Counted from the first letter of the stretch, positions 26,345 to 35,807 are shown. The stretch is 64,000 nt of DNA from an uncultured Selenomonadaceae bacterium (GCA_902778455.1 CACYXR010000002.1:124001-188000), one strand, 5' to 3'. The notes: generated from the letters alone by a model not told the origin. Made by a program: numbers and translations.

Positions 26345-26373
26345 TTATGATGCATGAAAAAATGAATGTTTGA

Positions 26374-26402
26374 TTGCAAGGCAGCACTCAATCGTGTAAA
26401 AT
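26374..26402 (+). promoter_or_regulatory. Promoter of the DegS-like kinase operon
   Basis: TTGCAA (26374-26379) and TAAAAT (26397-26402) are separated by 17 bases. Confidence 0.55.
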
Positions 26403-26477
26403 TAAAAGATAAGCATGCAGAAAAAGATAATAGTAATAGGAAATATGAAAAGACTTTCTGTTACGGGAGAGTGTAGA

Positions 26478-27839
26478 ATGGGAATCAAGAGAAAAGTCAC
26501 TGACAAATCGTCGACTTCGGATTTAGGCGAGAATAAATTACAGGATATTTTGCATTCGATGGTGGCGAACATCGAGGGCAGCAAGTCGCAGCTTTTTGAT
26601 GTTTACGAGGCGGCACGGCATGAGGTGGAAGTGAGCAAGGCCAATCTCGAAGAAGTTCGCCGCCAGACGTTGGAGGTCATCGAAGAGGTCGATGAATTGA
26701 CGAAGGAAGAACAGAAAGAAAAACAGAAGCTTGTCTATGTCAGTTCTCACTATTCAGAAGAGCAAATTCATGCGGCGTATGAGTCTGTGAAGGACGTTCA
26801 GGTACGGCTGGGAATAGCGCGGGAACGTGAACAGCAGCTCCGCCAGCTCAGAAATCGTTTGGAAACACAGCTTGCGCATTTTCAGAAAACTGTACAGGGT
26901 GCGGAACGGTTGGCAATGCGGATTAGTTCAATGTTGAATTTCTTGAGTTCATCGTTAAGTGACGTGGTGTCGCAGATGGAAGCGGCTTCAAAGAACAAGT
27001 TCCTGAGTGCGGCAATCATTCGGGCACAGGAAGAGGAGCGTTTGCGAGTTTCGAGAGAAATCCACGACGGCCCTGCGCAGGATATTGCCAATGTGCTTTT
27101 TGAAACATCAATCTGCGAACGGTTGATGGATGTGGACAAAGATGAGGCGAAGGAGAGTTTACAGACGCTTCGCAGGCATTTGAAGGAATGCTTATCCGAT
27201 ATTCGTCAGGTGATTTTCAATCTGCGTCCGATGGCGCTCGACGATCTCGGTCTTGTGGCGGCAGTGGCGCAATTCGTGCATCAGCTTCACGAACGAGGCT
27301 TGGTATCGGTTTCGATGACAGTGGAGGGAATCGAGGCTCCGCTGGACGCCCATGTAAAGGCGGCCCTCTTCCGTATCATCCAGGAATCCTTGAGTAACAT
27401 TGCACATCATGCGGAGGCAAAGAGTGCATCTCTTCGTATGCTGTATACGGACGCGGCGGTTTCGATTTTGATTGAGGACAACGGCAAAGGGTTCGACACG
27501 GAGAGCGCGATGGAGCATGACGCTTCAGAAAACGGTCATTTTGGACTTCTCGGTATGCGGGAACGGGCAATGATTATCGGGGCGCAGTTTGTAATTACTT
27601 CAAAAAAAGGCCAAGGAACTCGGGTTCATGTGCGATTCCCATTGAAACCGGAAAATGCGCCACAAGAATCTTCGCAAGAGGCGGCACAACGCAAGCGCTT
27701 GCCAAGAAAACGCGTTTTGCATGAAGTGCCGCCCTTGGAAGATGAACTGACTGCGGAGGTTATGGCGGCAGGAAAAGAAGCGACAGAGAATGAAGTTGCG
27801 GAAAGCGTGTCTGCCGAAGGAGAAAAACAAGACGCATGA
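26478..27839 (+). CDS. DegS-like sensor histidine kinase (cytoplasmic)
   Basis: This 453-residue protein lacks membrane segments. A long coiled-coil sensory region (about residues 20-170) precedes a HisKA_3 dimerisation domain with the phospho-acceptor His in EEERLRVSREIHDGPAQDIA (about residue 195). A GHKL ATPase follows (EDNGKGFD and GLLGMRERA). This is the DegS architecture. A charged tail of about 60 residues follows the ATPase. ATG 26478 has a GGGAGAG site; the in-frame ATG at 26415 has none. No response regulator is adjacent. The end overlaps the decarboxylase start by 4 bases. Confidence 0.9.
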   Translation: MGIKRKVTDKSSTSDLGENKLQDILHSMVANIEGSKSQLFDVYEAARHEVEVSKANLEEVRRQTLEVIEEVDELTKEEQKEKQKLVYVSSHYSEEQIHAAYESVKDVQVRLGIAREREQQLRQLRNRLETQLAHFQKTVQGAERLAMRISSMLNFLSSSLSDVVSQMEAASKNKFLSAAIIRAQEEERLRVSREIHDGPAQDIANVLFETSICERLMDVDKDEAKESLQTLRRHLKECLSDIRQVIFNLRPMALDDLGLVAAVAQFVHQLHERGLVSVSMTVEGIEAPLDAHVKAALFRIIQESLSNIAHHAEAKSASLRMLYTDAAVSILIEDNGKGFDTESAMEHDASENGHFGLLGMRERAMIIGAQFVITSKKGQGTRVHVRFPLKPENAPQESSQEAAQRKRLPRKRVLHEVPPLEDELTAEVMAAGKEATENEVAESVSAEGEKQDA

Positions 27840-29287
27840 ACGACGCAGATAGAGCGCCACTGGCGGCGGCAATGAAAGCGTACGCAGCAAGCGGCGCTCT
27901 TGCTTTTCATACGCCGGGACATAAGCAAGGACTCGGTGCGCATCAGTATCTTCGTGATTTTGTGACAATGGAAGGATTGCGTGCTGAAGTGTCGTTGGCG
28001 GACGAATTAGATGATCTGCATCGTCCGGAAGGGTGTATTAAGGAAGCGCAACAGCTGGCAGCACGGCTTTGGTGTGCTGACGAAGCATTTTTCATGGTAA
28101 ACGGTACGACAGAAGCAATCCATGCGATGATGTTGGCAGCGCTGTCGCCGGGGGACGAGATAATCGTGCCGCGCAATGCGCATCGTTCTGTCGTTGGTGG
28201 ACTTGTGCTTTCGGGAGCATATCCCGTCTATATTTTGCCGGAACAGGATAACATACTCGGCATTGCTCACGGAGTGACAGCGGAAACAGTGAGGCAAGCG
28301 CTCGCAAAGCATCCGACGGCGAAAGCGGTTTTGGCGGTTTATCCGACATATTACGGTGTGGCGTCGGAACTTTGTGGGATTGCTCAAGCGGCTCATGAAA
28401 AAGGCGTACCGCTGATTGTGGACGAAGCGCACGGTGCGCATTTGCATTTTTCGGACGAGCTCCCTCCCGACGCGCTTTCCTGCGGCGCAGATCTTGTTGC
28501 GCAGAGTACGCATAAGTTGCTTGGGGCGATGACGCAGGCGTCAATGCTTTTCAGAAAAGGAAGTCGAATTCCTGCGGAGCGCGTAAACCGAGCAGCGTCT
28601 TTGCTTACCACGACAAGCCCGAATTACCTTTTGATGGCGTCCCTGGATATTGCACGGCTACAGATGGAGGAAGAAGGCGAAAGACGCGTTGCACGTGCAG
28701 TTCGACTTTCGGAGGAACTTCGCACAGCAGTGAATGATTTGCCGGGGCTTTGGTGCTTTGGCAAAGAACGTATGGGATATCCCGGTGCGTCTGCGCTTGA
28801 CGTAACTAAGCTCACGGTCAATGTGTCGGGGTTGGGATTGTCCGGCGAGAAAGCAATGCGATTTTTACGTCAAAAAAATATTCAGGCTGAACTCTCGGAC
28901 GCACGGAACGTGCTTTTTATCGTTTCTATGGCGGACACGGAACGGGAAACGGAACGGCTTTTCGCAGCGTTGGAGGAACTTTCGTTGGAAAACGCAGAAA
29001 AAGGGACTGCTCCGCTTTTGTCTGTGACGGCGCCGCCGAATTTAGCAACAGCGCTGACTCCGCGGGAAACATTTTATGCGGCGCGGGAGTCCGTGCCTCT
29101 TGAGAGGGCTACGGGACGAATCGCGGCGGAGGAAATCACGTTTTATCCGCCGGGGATTCCGGCAATCATTCCCGGAGAACGAATTGACGAGGACGCTGTA
29201 GGGTATTTGAAGGAAATGACGAGAATGTGCATGAAAGTGACGGGGGCGAAAGATGTGTCGCTTTCGACAATTTGCGTAGTGAAATAG
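27836..29287 (+). CDS. Orn/Lys/Arg decarboxylase family PLP enzyme
   Basis: This 483-residue fold-type I PLP enzyme has the FHTPGHKQG start motif. The catalytic region includes DEAHGAHL (~residue 198) and the PLP lysine in QSTHKLLGAMTQ (~225). The C-terminal domain is the short form found in YaaO/SpeA-like proteins. It probably makes cadaverine or agmatine, but the substrate cannot be read from the sequence. Placement before tmk matches the yaaO-tmk order of Bacillus. The ATGA overlap couples it to the kinase gene. Confidence 0.92.
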   Translation: MNDADRAPLAAAMKAYAASGALAFHTPGHKQGLGAHQYLRDFVTMEGLRAEVSLADELDDLHRPEGCIKEAQQLAARLWCADEAFFMVNGTTEAIHAMMLAALSPGDEIIVPRNAHRSVVGGLVLSGAYPVYILPEQDNILGIAHGVTAETVRQALAKHPTAKAVLAVYPTYYGVASELCGIAQAAHEKGVPLIVDEAHGAHLHFSDELPPDALSCGADLVAQSTHKLLGAMTQASMLFRKGSRIPAERVNRAASLLTTTSPNYLLMASLDIARLQMEEEGERRVARAVRLSEELRTAVNDLPGLWCFGKERMGYPGASALDVTKLTVNVSGLGLSGEKAMRFLRQKNIQAELSDARNVLFIVSMADTERETERLFAALEELSLENAEKGTAPLLSVTAPPNLATALTPRETFYAARESVPLERATGRIAAEEITFYPPGIPAIIPGERIDEDAVGYLKEMTRMCMKVTGAKDVSLSTICVVK

Positions 29288-29295
29288 GGGGAAAA

Positions 29296-29994
29296 ATGGA
29301 CAAAAAAGGAAAGTTGATTATTATGGAGGCGGGGGATGCCTCGGGCAAGGCAACGCAGACAAGATTTCTTTACGAGCACCTTATGAATGATGGGCGTAAT
29401 GTGACGCGGGTTTCATTTCCCGATTACGGTTCCGATTCCTCGGCTTTGGTCCGCATGTACCTTCGGGGCGATTTTGGCGCGCAGGCAGCTGATGTGGATG
29501 CCTACGCAGCGTCGGCTTTTTTCGCGGTGGATCGCTACGCATCGTTTCATACGAAATGGGGGGTGGAATACCGACGTGGCGGCATAATCCTTTCTGATCG
29601 CTATACGACCTCGAATCTCGCTCATCAGGCGGTGAAACTTGTCGACGAAAAAGCTCGGCAAGAATATTTTTCATGGTTGGAAGATTTTGAATATGGTCGG
29701 CTCGGATTGCCGCGTCCTGATCTCGTCGTATTTCTCGATATGCCGCCAGAAGCCAGCGACCGTTTGTTGGCGGCAAGGGCAAAAGAGAAGGGCAAGGCGG
29801 ATATCCATGAAAAGGACAAAGACTATTTGCACCGTGTCCATGACGTTTATGCGGAGGTCGCAAAGCAATTCGGCTGGACGCGGATTGTCTGTGGTAACGG
29901 CGCAACGCCGAGAAGACCGGAAGAAATAGCTGAGGACGTTTACCGCGTGGTTTTTCCCGTTCTTGACGGGAAGGGGACGGACGCTTATGATTAA
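29296..29994 (+). CDS. tmk: Thymidylate kinase (variant P-loop)
   Basis: This 232-residue kinase phosphorylates dTMP. The P-loop reads EAGDASGKATQ (residues ~12-22) instead of the usual E-G-x-D-G-x-G-K-x-T. The DR(Y) motif is in LSDRYTTSNLAHQ (~98), and a Lys/Arg-rich LID with AAREKxKxDIHEKD-like order follows. It is about 20 residues longer than common Tmk proteins. ATG 29296 has a GGGGGA site. It overlaps rnmV by 8 bases. Whether dTMP is the only substrate is less certain because of the variant loop. Confidence 0.85.
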   Translation: MDKKGKLIIMEAGDASGKATQTRFLYEHLMNDGRNVTRVSFPDYGSDSSALVRMYLRGDFGAQAADVDAYAASAFFAVDRYASFHTKWGVEYRRGGIILSDRYTTSNLAHQAVKLVDEKARQEYFSWLEDFEYGRLGLPRPDLVVFLDMPPEASDRLLAARAKEKGKADIHEKDKDYLHRVHDVYAEVAKQFGWTRIVCGNGATPRRPEEIAEDVYRVVFPVLDGKGTDAYD

Positions 29995-30538
29995 AGAAGT
30001 TCTTATTGTAGAAGGCAAAATGGACGTTCTGGCGGTTGGGCGCGCGGTGGAAGCGGACTGCATCATTACCGACGGTTTTCGCCTTTCGCCGCGGACGTTG
30101 GAAAGTATCCGGGACGCTTACCGGCGGAGGGGGATTATCATATTGACTGATCCTGATCCTGCAGGAGAGAGGATTCGGTTGTTTCTGTCGAAAAAATTTC
30201 CAGAAGCAAAGCACGCGTTCGTTCCGAAAGAGGATGCCACGGCAAACGACGATATTGGTATCGAGCAGGCTTCACCGGAGGCAATACGCATTGCATTGGA
30301 AAAAGTGAGGACGCTGGACTGGCATCCCGTCAATCGCTTCAAGGCGGCAGATTTGATTTCATCAGGGCTTTCCGGGGGCGAAATGGCGTCGGCTCGTCGC
30401 GCGCGTATCGGCGCAATGCTTGGCGTCGGCTGTGCGAACGCCAAGACATTTTTGAAACGGCTCAACCACTACGGCGTAACGCAGGAGGAATTTTCCGCTG
30501 CGCTTGCGGAATTGGATAAGGAGGCAAAGGGATGCTGA
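29987..30538 (+). CDS. rnmV: Ribonuclease M5
   Basis: This 183-residue TOPRIM nuclease matures the 5S rRNA precursor. The acidic catalytic residues are in LIVEGKMDVLAV (residues ~6-17) and ILTDPDPAGERIR (~57). A C-terminal domain follows with RIGAMLGVGCANAK. The ATG lies inside the end of tmk, and the stop overlaps rsmA by 7 bases. The rnmV-rsmA order is conserved across Bacillota. Confidence 0.95.
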   Translation: MIKEVLIVEGKMDVLAVGRAVEADCIITDGFRLSPRTLESIRDAYRRRGIIILTDPDPAGERIRLFLSKKFPEAKHAFVPKEDATANDDIGIEQASPEAIRIALEKVRTLDWHPVNRFKAADLISSGLSGGEMASARRARIGAMLGVGCANAKTFLKRLNHYGVTQEEFSAALAELDKEAKGC

Positions 30539-31377
30539 CCCCGCAGATTGCCGACAAGGGCGTAACAAAACATATATTGAGAGCGTTTGATTTGCATGCG
30601 TCGCGGCGGCTTGGACAAAACTTCCTGATTTCCCCAGGCGTTGTGCGCGCTGTCGTCGAAGCGGCAGGAATCGAAACTGGCGATCTGGTATTGGAAATAG
30701 GCCCTGGCATCGGTACGTTGACGCAGGGACTCCTCGAGGCAGGCGCTCAGGTTACTGCGGTTGAGCTTGACAAAAAACTACCTGCCGTTTTGGCAGAGAC
30801 CTTGCGGGGTTATGAGCATTTGAACATCGTGCAGGGAGATATCCTGAAAACAGATATTCCGGCGTTGATGGGAGAAAAGCCCTTCAAAGTCGCCGCGAAT
30901 CTTCCCTACTATATCACAACGCCGATCCTGCTCTCTCTTTTGGAGCAAAACCTTCCGATTACGCATATCGTCACAATGGTGCAGAAGGAAGTTGCCGAGC
31001 GCATGACGGCGAGTCCCGGCGGTAAAGATTATGGCGCGCTTTCCGTGGCGGTACAATATTATACGGAGCCGGAAATCGTGCTGGATGTTCCGCCGTCGTG
31101 CTTTTTTCCCGCGCCGGAGGTCGACTCTGCGGTAATTGCCTGCACGATCAGAAAGACACCTGCGGTTGCGGTGAAAGACGACATTCTTTTTTTTCGCGTA
31201 GTCAAGGCGTCCTTCGGCCAAAGGAGGAAGACGCTTTCCAACGCATTGAAGCCTTTGGGGATTCCGAAGGAAAAGATTGAAAGCGCGCTTCGCAATGCAA
31301 AAATTGATGCTTCGCGTAGAGGCGAGACTTTGTCCCTGACGGAATTCGCCGCTATTACAAACGAATTGGTGAATTGA
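30532..31377 (+). CDS. rsmA: 16S rRNA (adenine1518-N6/adenine1519-N6)-dimethyltransferase
   Basis: This 281-residue KsgA-type enzyme dimethylates the two adenines of the helix 45 loop late in 30S assembly. The SAM loop VLEIGPGIGTLTQ is near residue 52 and the catalytic NLPYYITTPI near 123. The C-terminal FFRVVKASFGQRRKTL completes the family pattern. It overlaps rnmV and is the last gene of the group. Confidence 0.97.
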   Translation: MLTPQIADKGVTKHILRAFDLHASRRLGQNFLISPGVVRAVVEAAGIETGDLVLEIGPGIGTLTQGLLEAGAQVTAVELDKKLPAVLAETLRGYEHLNIVQGDILKTDIPALMGEKPFKVAANLPYYITTPILLSLLEQNLPITHIVTMVQKEVAERMTASPGGKDYGALSVAVQYYTEPEIVLDVPPSCFFPAPEVDSAVIACTIRKTPAVAVKDDILFFRVVKASFGQRRKTLSNALKPLGIPKEKIESALRNAKIDASRRGETLSLTEFAAITNELVN

Positions 31378-31389
31378 TTTCAATTTTCC

Positions 31390-31418
31390 TTGTTCGTTGA
31401 AGCTTGTTGGTGTAAAAT
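31390..31418 (+). promoter_or_regulatory. gltX promoter
   Basis: TTGTTC (31390-31395) and TAAAAT (31413-31418) have a 17-base spacer, 38 bases before the gltX start. Confidence 0.5.
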
Positions 31419-31455
31419 AATGCCGTTCAATTTATAGCAATTTGGAGGGTTCGTT

Positions 31456-32898
31456 TTGGTCAGAGTAAGAACACGCTTTGCCCCCAGTCCGACGGGGTAT
31501 ATGCACATCGGGAATTTGCGCACGGCGCTTTATGCATATCTTTTCGCGAAGGCGAAAGACGGGGATTTTTTGCTCCGTATCGAGGACACGGATCGCGCAC
31601 GCTATGTTGCCGACGCGGTGAAGTTCATTCAGGACACGTTGTCGGCGGCGCATATCATTCCTGACGAGGGGCCGGACATTGGCGGCGATTGCGGCCCGTA
31701 TGTCCAGAGTGAACGCATGGACATTTACAAGAAATACGCGGAAGAGCTGATTGAAAAAGGCTTCGCTTATCGTTGTTTCTGCTCCCATGAGGACGCGAAG
31801 GACGGCGAAGAAAAAGCTTTCGGCGGATATGGGCGTCATTGCCGCGATCTTTCGCCGGAGGCGATTGAGCGACATCTTGCGAACAACGATCCTTATGTCA
31901 TTCGACAGAAAATGCCGCTGACCGGCACGACGACTTTTTTCGACGTGGTGCATGGGAATATCACGATCGAGAACAGCGAGCTTGAAGACCAAGTGCTTTT
32001 GAAACGCGACGGAATGCCAACGTACAATTTCGCCAATGTCATCGATGATCACTTGATGAATATCTCCCATGTCATTCGCGGTACGGAGTTCATTACCTCG
32101 ACGCCGAAGCATGTGCAGCTTTATCAGGCGTTTGGTTGGGAGCCGCCGGTTTTCGTGCATCTCGCGCCGGTTATGGGCAAAAACGAGGACGGCTCTGTCT
32201 CGAAGCTGTCGAAGCGCCACGGGGCAACCAGTTTCGCAGAGCTTGTCGACGCAGGCTATTTGCCGGAGGCCATTACCAATTATGTTGCATTGCTCGGCTG
32301 GAGCCCGAAGTCTGAACAGGAAATTTTCACGATGGAGGAAATGGCGAAAGTATTTTCCCTTGAAGGCTTGAGCAAGTCGCCCGCCGTATTTGATTACGCG
32401 AAGCTCGATTGGTTCAACGGTGAATATTTCAAAGCAATGAGCGACGAGAAATTTGCCGCCGTCGCGCTGCCTTTCGTGGGCGAGTTGACGGACGAAGTGA
32501 AGTCGAAATGGCCGTATCTGGCCGCAATCCTTCGTACGCGCGTGTCTCGCTTCGGCGAGATATCGGACAAAATTGCTTTTTTCCGAGAACTGCCGGAGTA
32601 CGGCGTTGACCTTTTCCCGAACAAGAAGAACAAGGTTACACCGGAGCTGGCCGCGACGATCTTGCCCGCAGCGAAGGATGCTCTCTCGAAGGTGCAGAAC
32701 TGGACGCCGGAGACTATTGACGCTGCGCTGCATGGCTATATCGACGAAAGCGGGCTAAAGCTTGGCACGGTCATGTGGCCGCTTCGCATCGCACTTTCTG
32801 GACAGAAAGTGACGCCCGGCGGCGTCACCGAGCTTTTATATCTTTTAGGAAAGGAAGAATCTTTGACGCGTATCGGCAAGGCTGTTTCCCTGCTTTGA
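31456..32898 (+). CDS. gltX: Glutamyl-tRNA synthetase
   Basis: This 480-residue class I synthetase charges tRNA-Glu. The start TRFAPSPTGYMHIGNLRTAL holds the HIGH-type motif (residues ~5-24) and KLSKRHGA near 253 is the KMSKS loop. The start codon is TTG at 31456 with GGAGGG 6 bases away. A zinc-binding cysteine pair (FCSHED...HC) lies in the connecting domain. Its substrates include both tRNA-Glu genes of this window. Because glnS is also present, GltX need not charge tRNA-Gln. Confidence 0.97.
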   Translation: MVRVRTRFAPSPTGYMHIGNLRTALYAYLFAKAKDGDFLLRIEDTDRARYVADAVKFIQDTLSAAHIIPDEGPDIGGDCGPYVQSERMDIYKKYAEELIEKGFAYRCFCSHEDAKDGEEKAFGGYGRHCRDLSPEAIERHLANNDPYVIRQKMPLTGTTTFFDVVHGNITIENSELEDQVLLKRDGMPTYNFANVIDDHLMNISHVIRGTEFITSTPKHVQLYQAFGWEPPVFVHLAPVMGKNEDGSVSKLSKRHGATSFAELVDAGYLPEAITNYVALLGWSPKSEQEIFTMEEMAKVFSLEGLSKSPAVFDYAKLDWFNGEYFKAMSDEKFAAVALPFVGELTDEVKSKWPYLAAILRTRVSRFGEISDKIAFFRELPEYGVDLFPNKKNKVTPELAATILPAAKDALSKVQNWTPETIDAALHGYIDESGLKLGTVMWPLRIALSGQKVTPGGVTELLYLLGKEESLTRIGKAVSLL

Positions 32899-32916
32899 AT
32901 TTCTCTTACGGCAGCG

Positions 32917-32950
32917 AAAGCACGGCAAATCACCTGCCGCGCTTTTCTTT
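32917..32950 (+). terminator. Terminator after gltX
   Basis: AAAGCACGGCA pairs with TGCCGCGCTTT (one mismatch), followed by TCTTTT. Confidence 0.7.
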
Positions 32951-33048
32951 TGCGCTGATTTGATGTAGAATTAAGAAGACATTTGATAAAGAGGGTTGGT
33001 TTCAGTCGGCGAGATTTGTTTTTTGATGCCGACGGTTCGGAGGTTTTG

Positions 33049-34323
33049 ATGATTCGGATTTTGTTTATGTTGCTGTTCCTGCTTGGGACTTTTTTGCAAC
33101 AGCCCGCGGAAGCAGCGCCGACGGCGTTTAGCGAGAAGGCGGCTAAGCTGTCTGGGATTACGGCGGTGCGCATGGCCGGATCGTTGGAAAGGCTTCGCAT
33201 TGTACTCGACGCGAACAAGGAAGTCGATTATTCGGTGATGATATTGACCAATCCGTCGCGCGTCGTCGTCGACCTGCATGGCGCTTGGCTCAGTCCGAAC
33301 GTTGCACGGGAGACGGCGATCGAGAGCCGGTTTGCGAGTAAGGTGCGCGTGGCGCAGTTCAACGAAAATACGGTGCGCGTCGTCGTTGAGACGGAAATGG
33401 GCAAAGGCCAGTACGATGTATTTTCGATTGAAGGCGGCGCAATCCCGTACCGAGTTGTGATGGATTTCGGTAAGGTTGGCAGGGCAAAGGACGATTCCCA
33501 TGGCGGAACCATCACCGACGATCGGGTGGGGACGGAAGGATCTTCCACAGAGGTGAAACCAGCAGAGGAAAAGGATGGAACGGAAACGGGCGTCGGCAAG
33601 ACGAAGCCGGGGAAAGAAGAAACAATAGCGGAAGGAACGGAGGAAGTCAAAGAACGCTCCAAGCCGACGGAGGGCAAGGACGGCGACAAAAAAACGGACG
33701 AAGACGTGGAAAATCTTTCGGAGGAAATTGTGTTTTCGCCGGGAATCAAAGGCAAGACAATCGTCATCGATCCCGGCCACGGCGGCGAGGATTCCGGCGC
33801 CATCGGACCGTCCGGCGTGACGGAAAAGAGCATCACGCTTCAGATCGCGAAGGAAGTCGAGAAGATGCTCAAGGATGCGGGCGCGAAGGTTGTCATGACA
33901 CGCACGACGGATACCGAGGTTTCGCCGAAGCACCGGCAGGCAACGGATGTGGACGAGCTTCAGGCGCGTTGCGATGTGGCGAACAAAGCGAAAGCGGATA
34001 TATTCATCTCGATTCATATGGATTCCTTCACGAGCCGTGAAGCTTCCGGTACCACCGGATACTATTACATCAAAGGCTCTGCGGCGAGTAAAAAACTGGC
34101 CGCCGCAATCCAGTCGAATCTTGTCGGGCAGCTTAAGACGACAAGTCGGGGCGTCAGGACATGCAAGTTTTACGTCGTTCGGCATACGAAAATGCCCGCG
34201 ACTTTGATCGAGGTAGCATTCGTTTCGAACCCGAAAGAGGAAAAGCTACTGACCTCGAAAAAAGGCGTGCAGAAGGCGGCCATTGGCATTGTAAACGGAA
34301 TCTCCGAATTCTTTGGAGAATGA
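33049..34323 (+). CDS. Secreted N-acetylmuramoyl-L-alanine amidase (AMIN + Amidase_3)
   Basis: This 424-residue protein has a signal peptide (residues 1-25, ending AEAA) and an AMIN domain (about 30-140) that targets the envelope. A Lys/Glu/Thr-rich linker (about 145-228) leads to an Amidase_3 catalytic domain. Zinc ligands are in VIDPGHGGEDSGA (His) and ISIHMDSF (His), with the catalytic Glu in LIEVAFVSNPKEE. It splits stem peptides from glycan, probably during cell separation. ATG 33049 follows CGGAGG; an in-frame upstream ATG at 32983 would place the signal peptide internally. Confidence 0.94.
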   Translation: MIRILFMLLFLLGTFLQQPAEAAPTAFSEKAAKLSGITAVRMAGSLERLRIVLDANKEVDYSVMILTNPSRVVVDLHGAWLSPNVARETAIESRFASKVRVAQFNENTVRVVVETEMGKGQYDVFSIEGGAIPYRVVMDFGKVGRAKDDSHGGTITDDRVGTEGSSTEVKPAEEKDGTETGVGKTKPGKEETIAEGTEEVKERSKPTEGKDGDKKTDEDVENLSEEIVFSPGIKGKTIVIDPGHGGEDSGAIGPSGVTEKSITLQIAKEVEKMLKDAGAKVVMTRTTDTEVSPKHRQATDVDELQARCDVANKAKADIFISIHMDSFTSREASGTTGYYYIKGSAASKKLAAAIQSNLVGQLKTTSRGVRTCKFYVVRHTKMPATLIEVAFVSNPKEEKLLTSKKGVQKAAIGIVNGISEFFGE

Positions 34324-34330
34324 TAATCTT

Positions 34331-34475
34331 GCCTTCTTTTTTGGAAAAGTGACTCCCGCAAGCGTCGGATGAGTTCGTGTAACGTCATGCCCGATACAAG
34401 CGAGGCGGTTTGAGAACCTCACCCACCGCTTCTTGGTCCTTTCATCCAAGAAGCGGGTAAGATGTCCTAGCCAAA
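34331..34475. repeat. Palindromic intergenic element, copy A (degenerate)
   Basis: The 198-base gap after the amidase gene begins with GCCTTC. It contains GGATGAG, then GAGAACCTCACCCACCGC and GGTCC, in the same order as the element at 41371. A strong hairpin CCGCTTCTTGG / CCAAGAAGCGGG (34417-34450) has no T tract, so it is not a terminator. The likeness to copy B is partial. Confidence 0.45.
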
Positions 34476-34520
34476 AACAGTCATTATATACCATCATAAT
34501 TAAAAGAAAGGAATTTTGTT

Positions 34521-35738
34521 ATGGAACTCGAAAATACGGCAAAACAGAAACTGGAAGAACTGAAAAAGGCAGTACAGGAGGAAGCAGAGAAGCGTAAAAA
34601 GCAGATGATGAAGCGGGAAATTCCGGTGCGGCGCACGCTGAAGAATGCGTTGGCGACTTTGACGCGGCAGGAGTTGGACGATATCCGCTACAATGTCGGC
34701 CTGTCGGGAACCAGTGGCATGAACAAGGCGGAATTGATCGAAAAGCTGTGTCCTGCGATTGTGGAGTTTTCCCGCACTTGGTTCGTTTCGCTTCTCGATG
34801 AGCAATATCAGGCGTTCCGTCATTTGGTATCGAAAAAAGGTATCTCGACGGAGTTCCGCACGGACGAAGCTCGGCTCGATTATTTTCAGAGCCTTGGCTT
34901 GGCGGTCAGCGGCGCGCACAAAGGGGAACCTGCTTGGTATCTGCCGAAGGAAATCATGGAGGAATTTCAGCAACTCGACAAAAACCAAGCGTTCCAGAAG
35001 GCTGTGGAGATGAACACCGACGTTTTCCGCGTCGCGGCTGGATTGCTGTTTTATTATGGCGTGATGGACTATGATCGCCTTTTCGCGAAGGTTCGGCAGC
35101 ATTTGGAACTGGCGACGGAGGAAATCAGCTTTTCGGACTTCATGAAAATCATGTTCAACGGCTCGTGCTGGCAGACGAACATTCGTACTGCCGAGCGTGT
35201 CGCCTATTACTACACGGTTTTGGATCCCGCTAAGACGATGGAGGCACAGGAAAAAATCGGCGTTGGCTTTGCAAAGCTGTCCTACGGACAGGTCTACGAC
35301 GCAGGCGAGGAAAACTATATCGAGGCGACGAACGAATACAAAGGATTGGCACAATTCTTCATGGCGGCATACAAGATGGACGTGCTGCGCGCGGCGGAGG
35401 TCGTCGGGCAGATCACCATTCTTTTGCAGAACGGCGGCGAAATGAAGGACGTGCTCGCCTATATCGAAAAACTTGGGAAACCGGAAAACGAGAAAGAAAT
35501 GGAGGTGCTGTCTCCGCTCTTGATTGGTTTCCATCAATCGCTCCGTATGTGGAAACTCAAAGGGCACACGCCAACTGAAATCGTCACGGGCAAGCTTGAC
35601 CCCGAAGGCGGCGACATAATTTCCTTCGAGGCAGCACGTCGCAAAAAAGCAAAGGTCGGCAGAAACGATCCGTGTCCTTGCGGCAGCGGCAAGAAGTACA
35701 AAAACTGCTGCATGAGGAAGGATATGGGTGAAGAATAA
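34521..35738 (+). CDS. SEC-C motif protein of unknown function
   Basis: This 405-residue, mostly helical cytoplasmic protein starts with a charged helix (residues 1-32). A segment resembling a Rho-N/SAP-like fold follows ([18 protein letters not shown]). The last 25 residues are the zinc-binding SEC-C motif, [16 protein letters not shown], as at the end of SecA. The bulk of the protein has no recognised catalytic motif. It stands alone between the amidase and two tRNA genes. The SEC-C part is certain; a function cannot be given. Confidence 0.8.
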   Translation: MELENTAKQKLEELKKAVQEEAEKRKKQMMKREIPVRRTLKNALATLTRQELDDIRYNVGLSGTSGMNKAELIEKLCPAIVEFSRTWFVSLLDEQYQAFRHLVSKKGISTEFRTDEARLDYFQSLGLAVSGAHKGEPAWYLPKEIMEEFQQLDKNQAFQKAVEMNTDVFRVAAGLLFYYGVMDYDRLFAKVRQHLELATEEISFSDFMKIMFNGSCWQTNIRTAERVAYYYTVLDPAKTMEAQEKIGVGFAKLSYGQVYDAGEENYIEATNEYKGLAQFFMAAYKMDVLRAAEVVGQITILLQNGGEMKDVLAYIEKLGKPENEKEMEVLSPLLIGFHQSLRMWKLKGHTPTEIVTGKLDPEGGDIISFEAARRKKAKVGRNDPCPCGSGKKYKNCCMRKDMGEE

Positions 35739-35746
35739 AGTTTTTC

Positions 35747-35775
35747 TTGCTTTTTTCGTTGTGATACCCTATAAT
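35747..35775 (+). promoter_or_regulatory. Promoter of the tRNA-Asn/tRNA-Glu pair
   Basis: TTGCTT (35747-35752) and a perfect TATAAT (35770-35775) have a 17-base spacer, 32 bases before tRNA-Asn. Confidence 0.7.
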
Positions 35776-35807
35776 ATTTCATGCGGTGCAACAAGCATCG
35801 CTTTGAT

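Noticed and set aside
31432..32733. 433-residue minus-strand frame opposite gltX
   Set aside because: It is antisense to a complete glutamyl-tRNA synthetase, with no start signal and no recognisable protein pattern.
32971..34185. 404-residue minus-strand frame opposite the amidase gene
   Set aside because: It is a shadow frame rich in Arg, His and Phe; the plus strand has signal peptide, AMIN and amidase motifs.
34417..34450. Strong hairpin after the amidase gene as a terminator
   Set aside because: No T tract follows either arm; it fits better as part of a repeat element.
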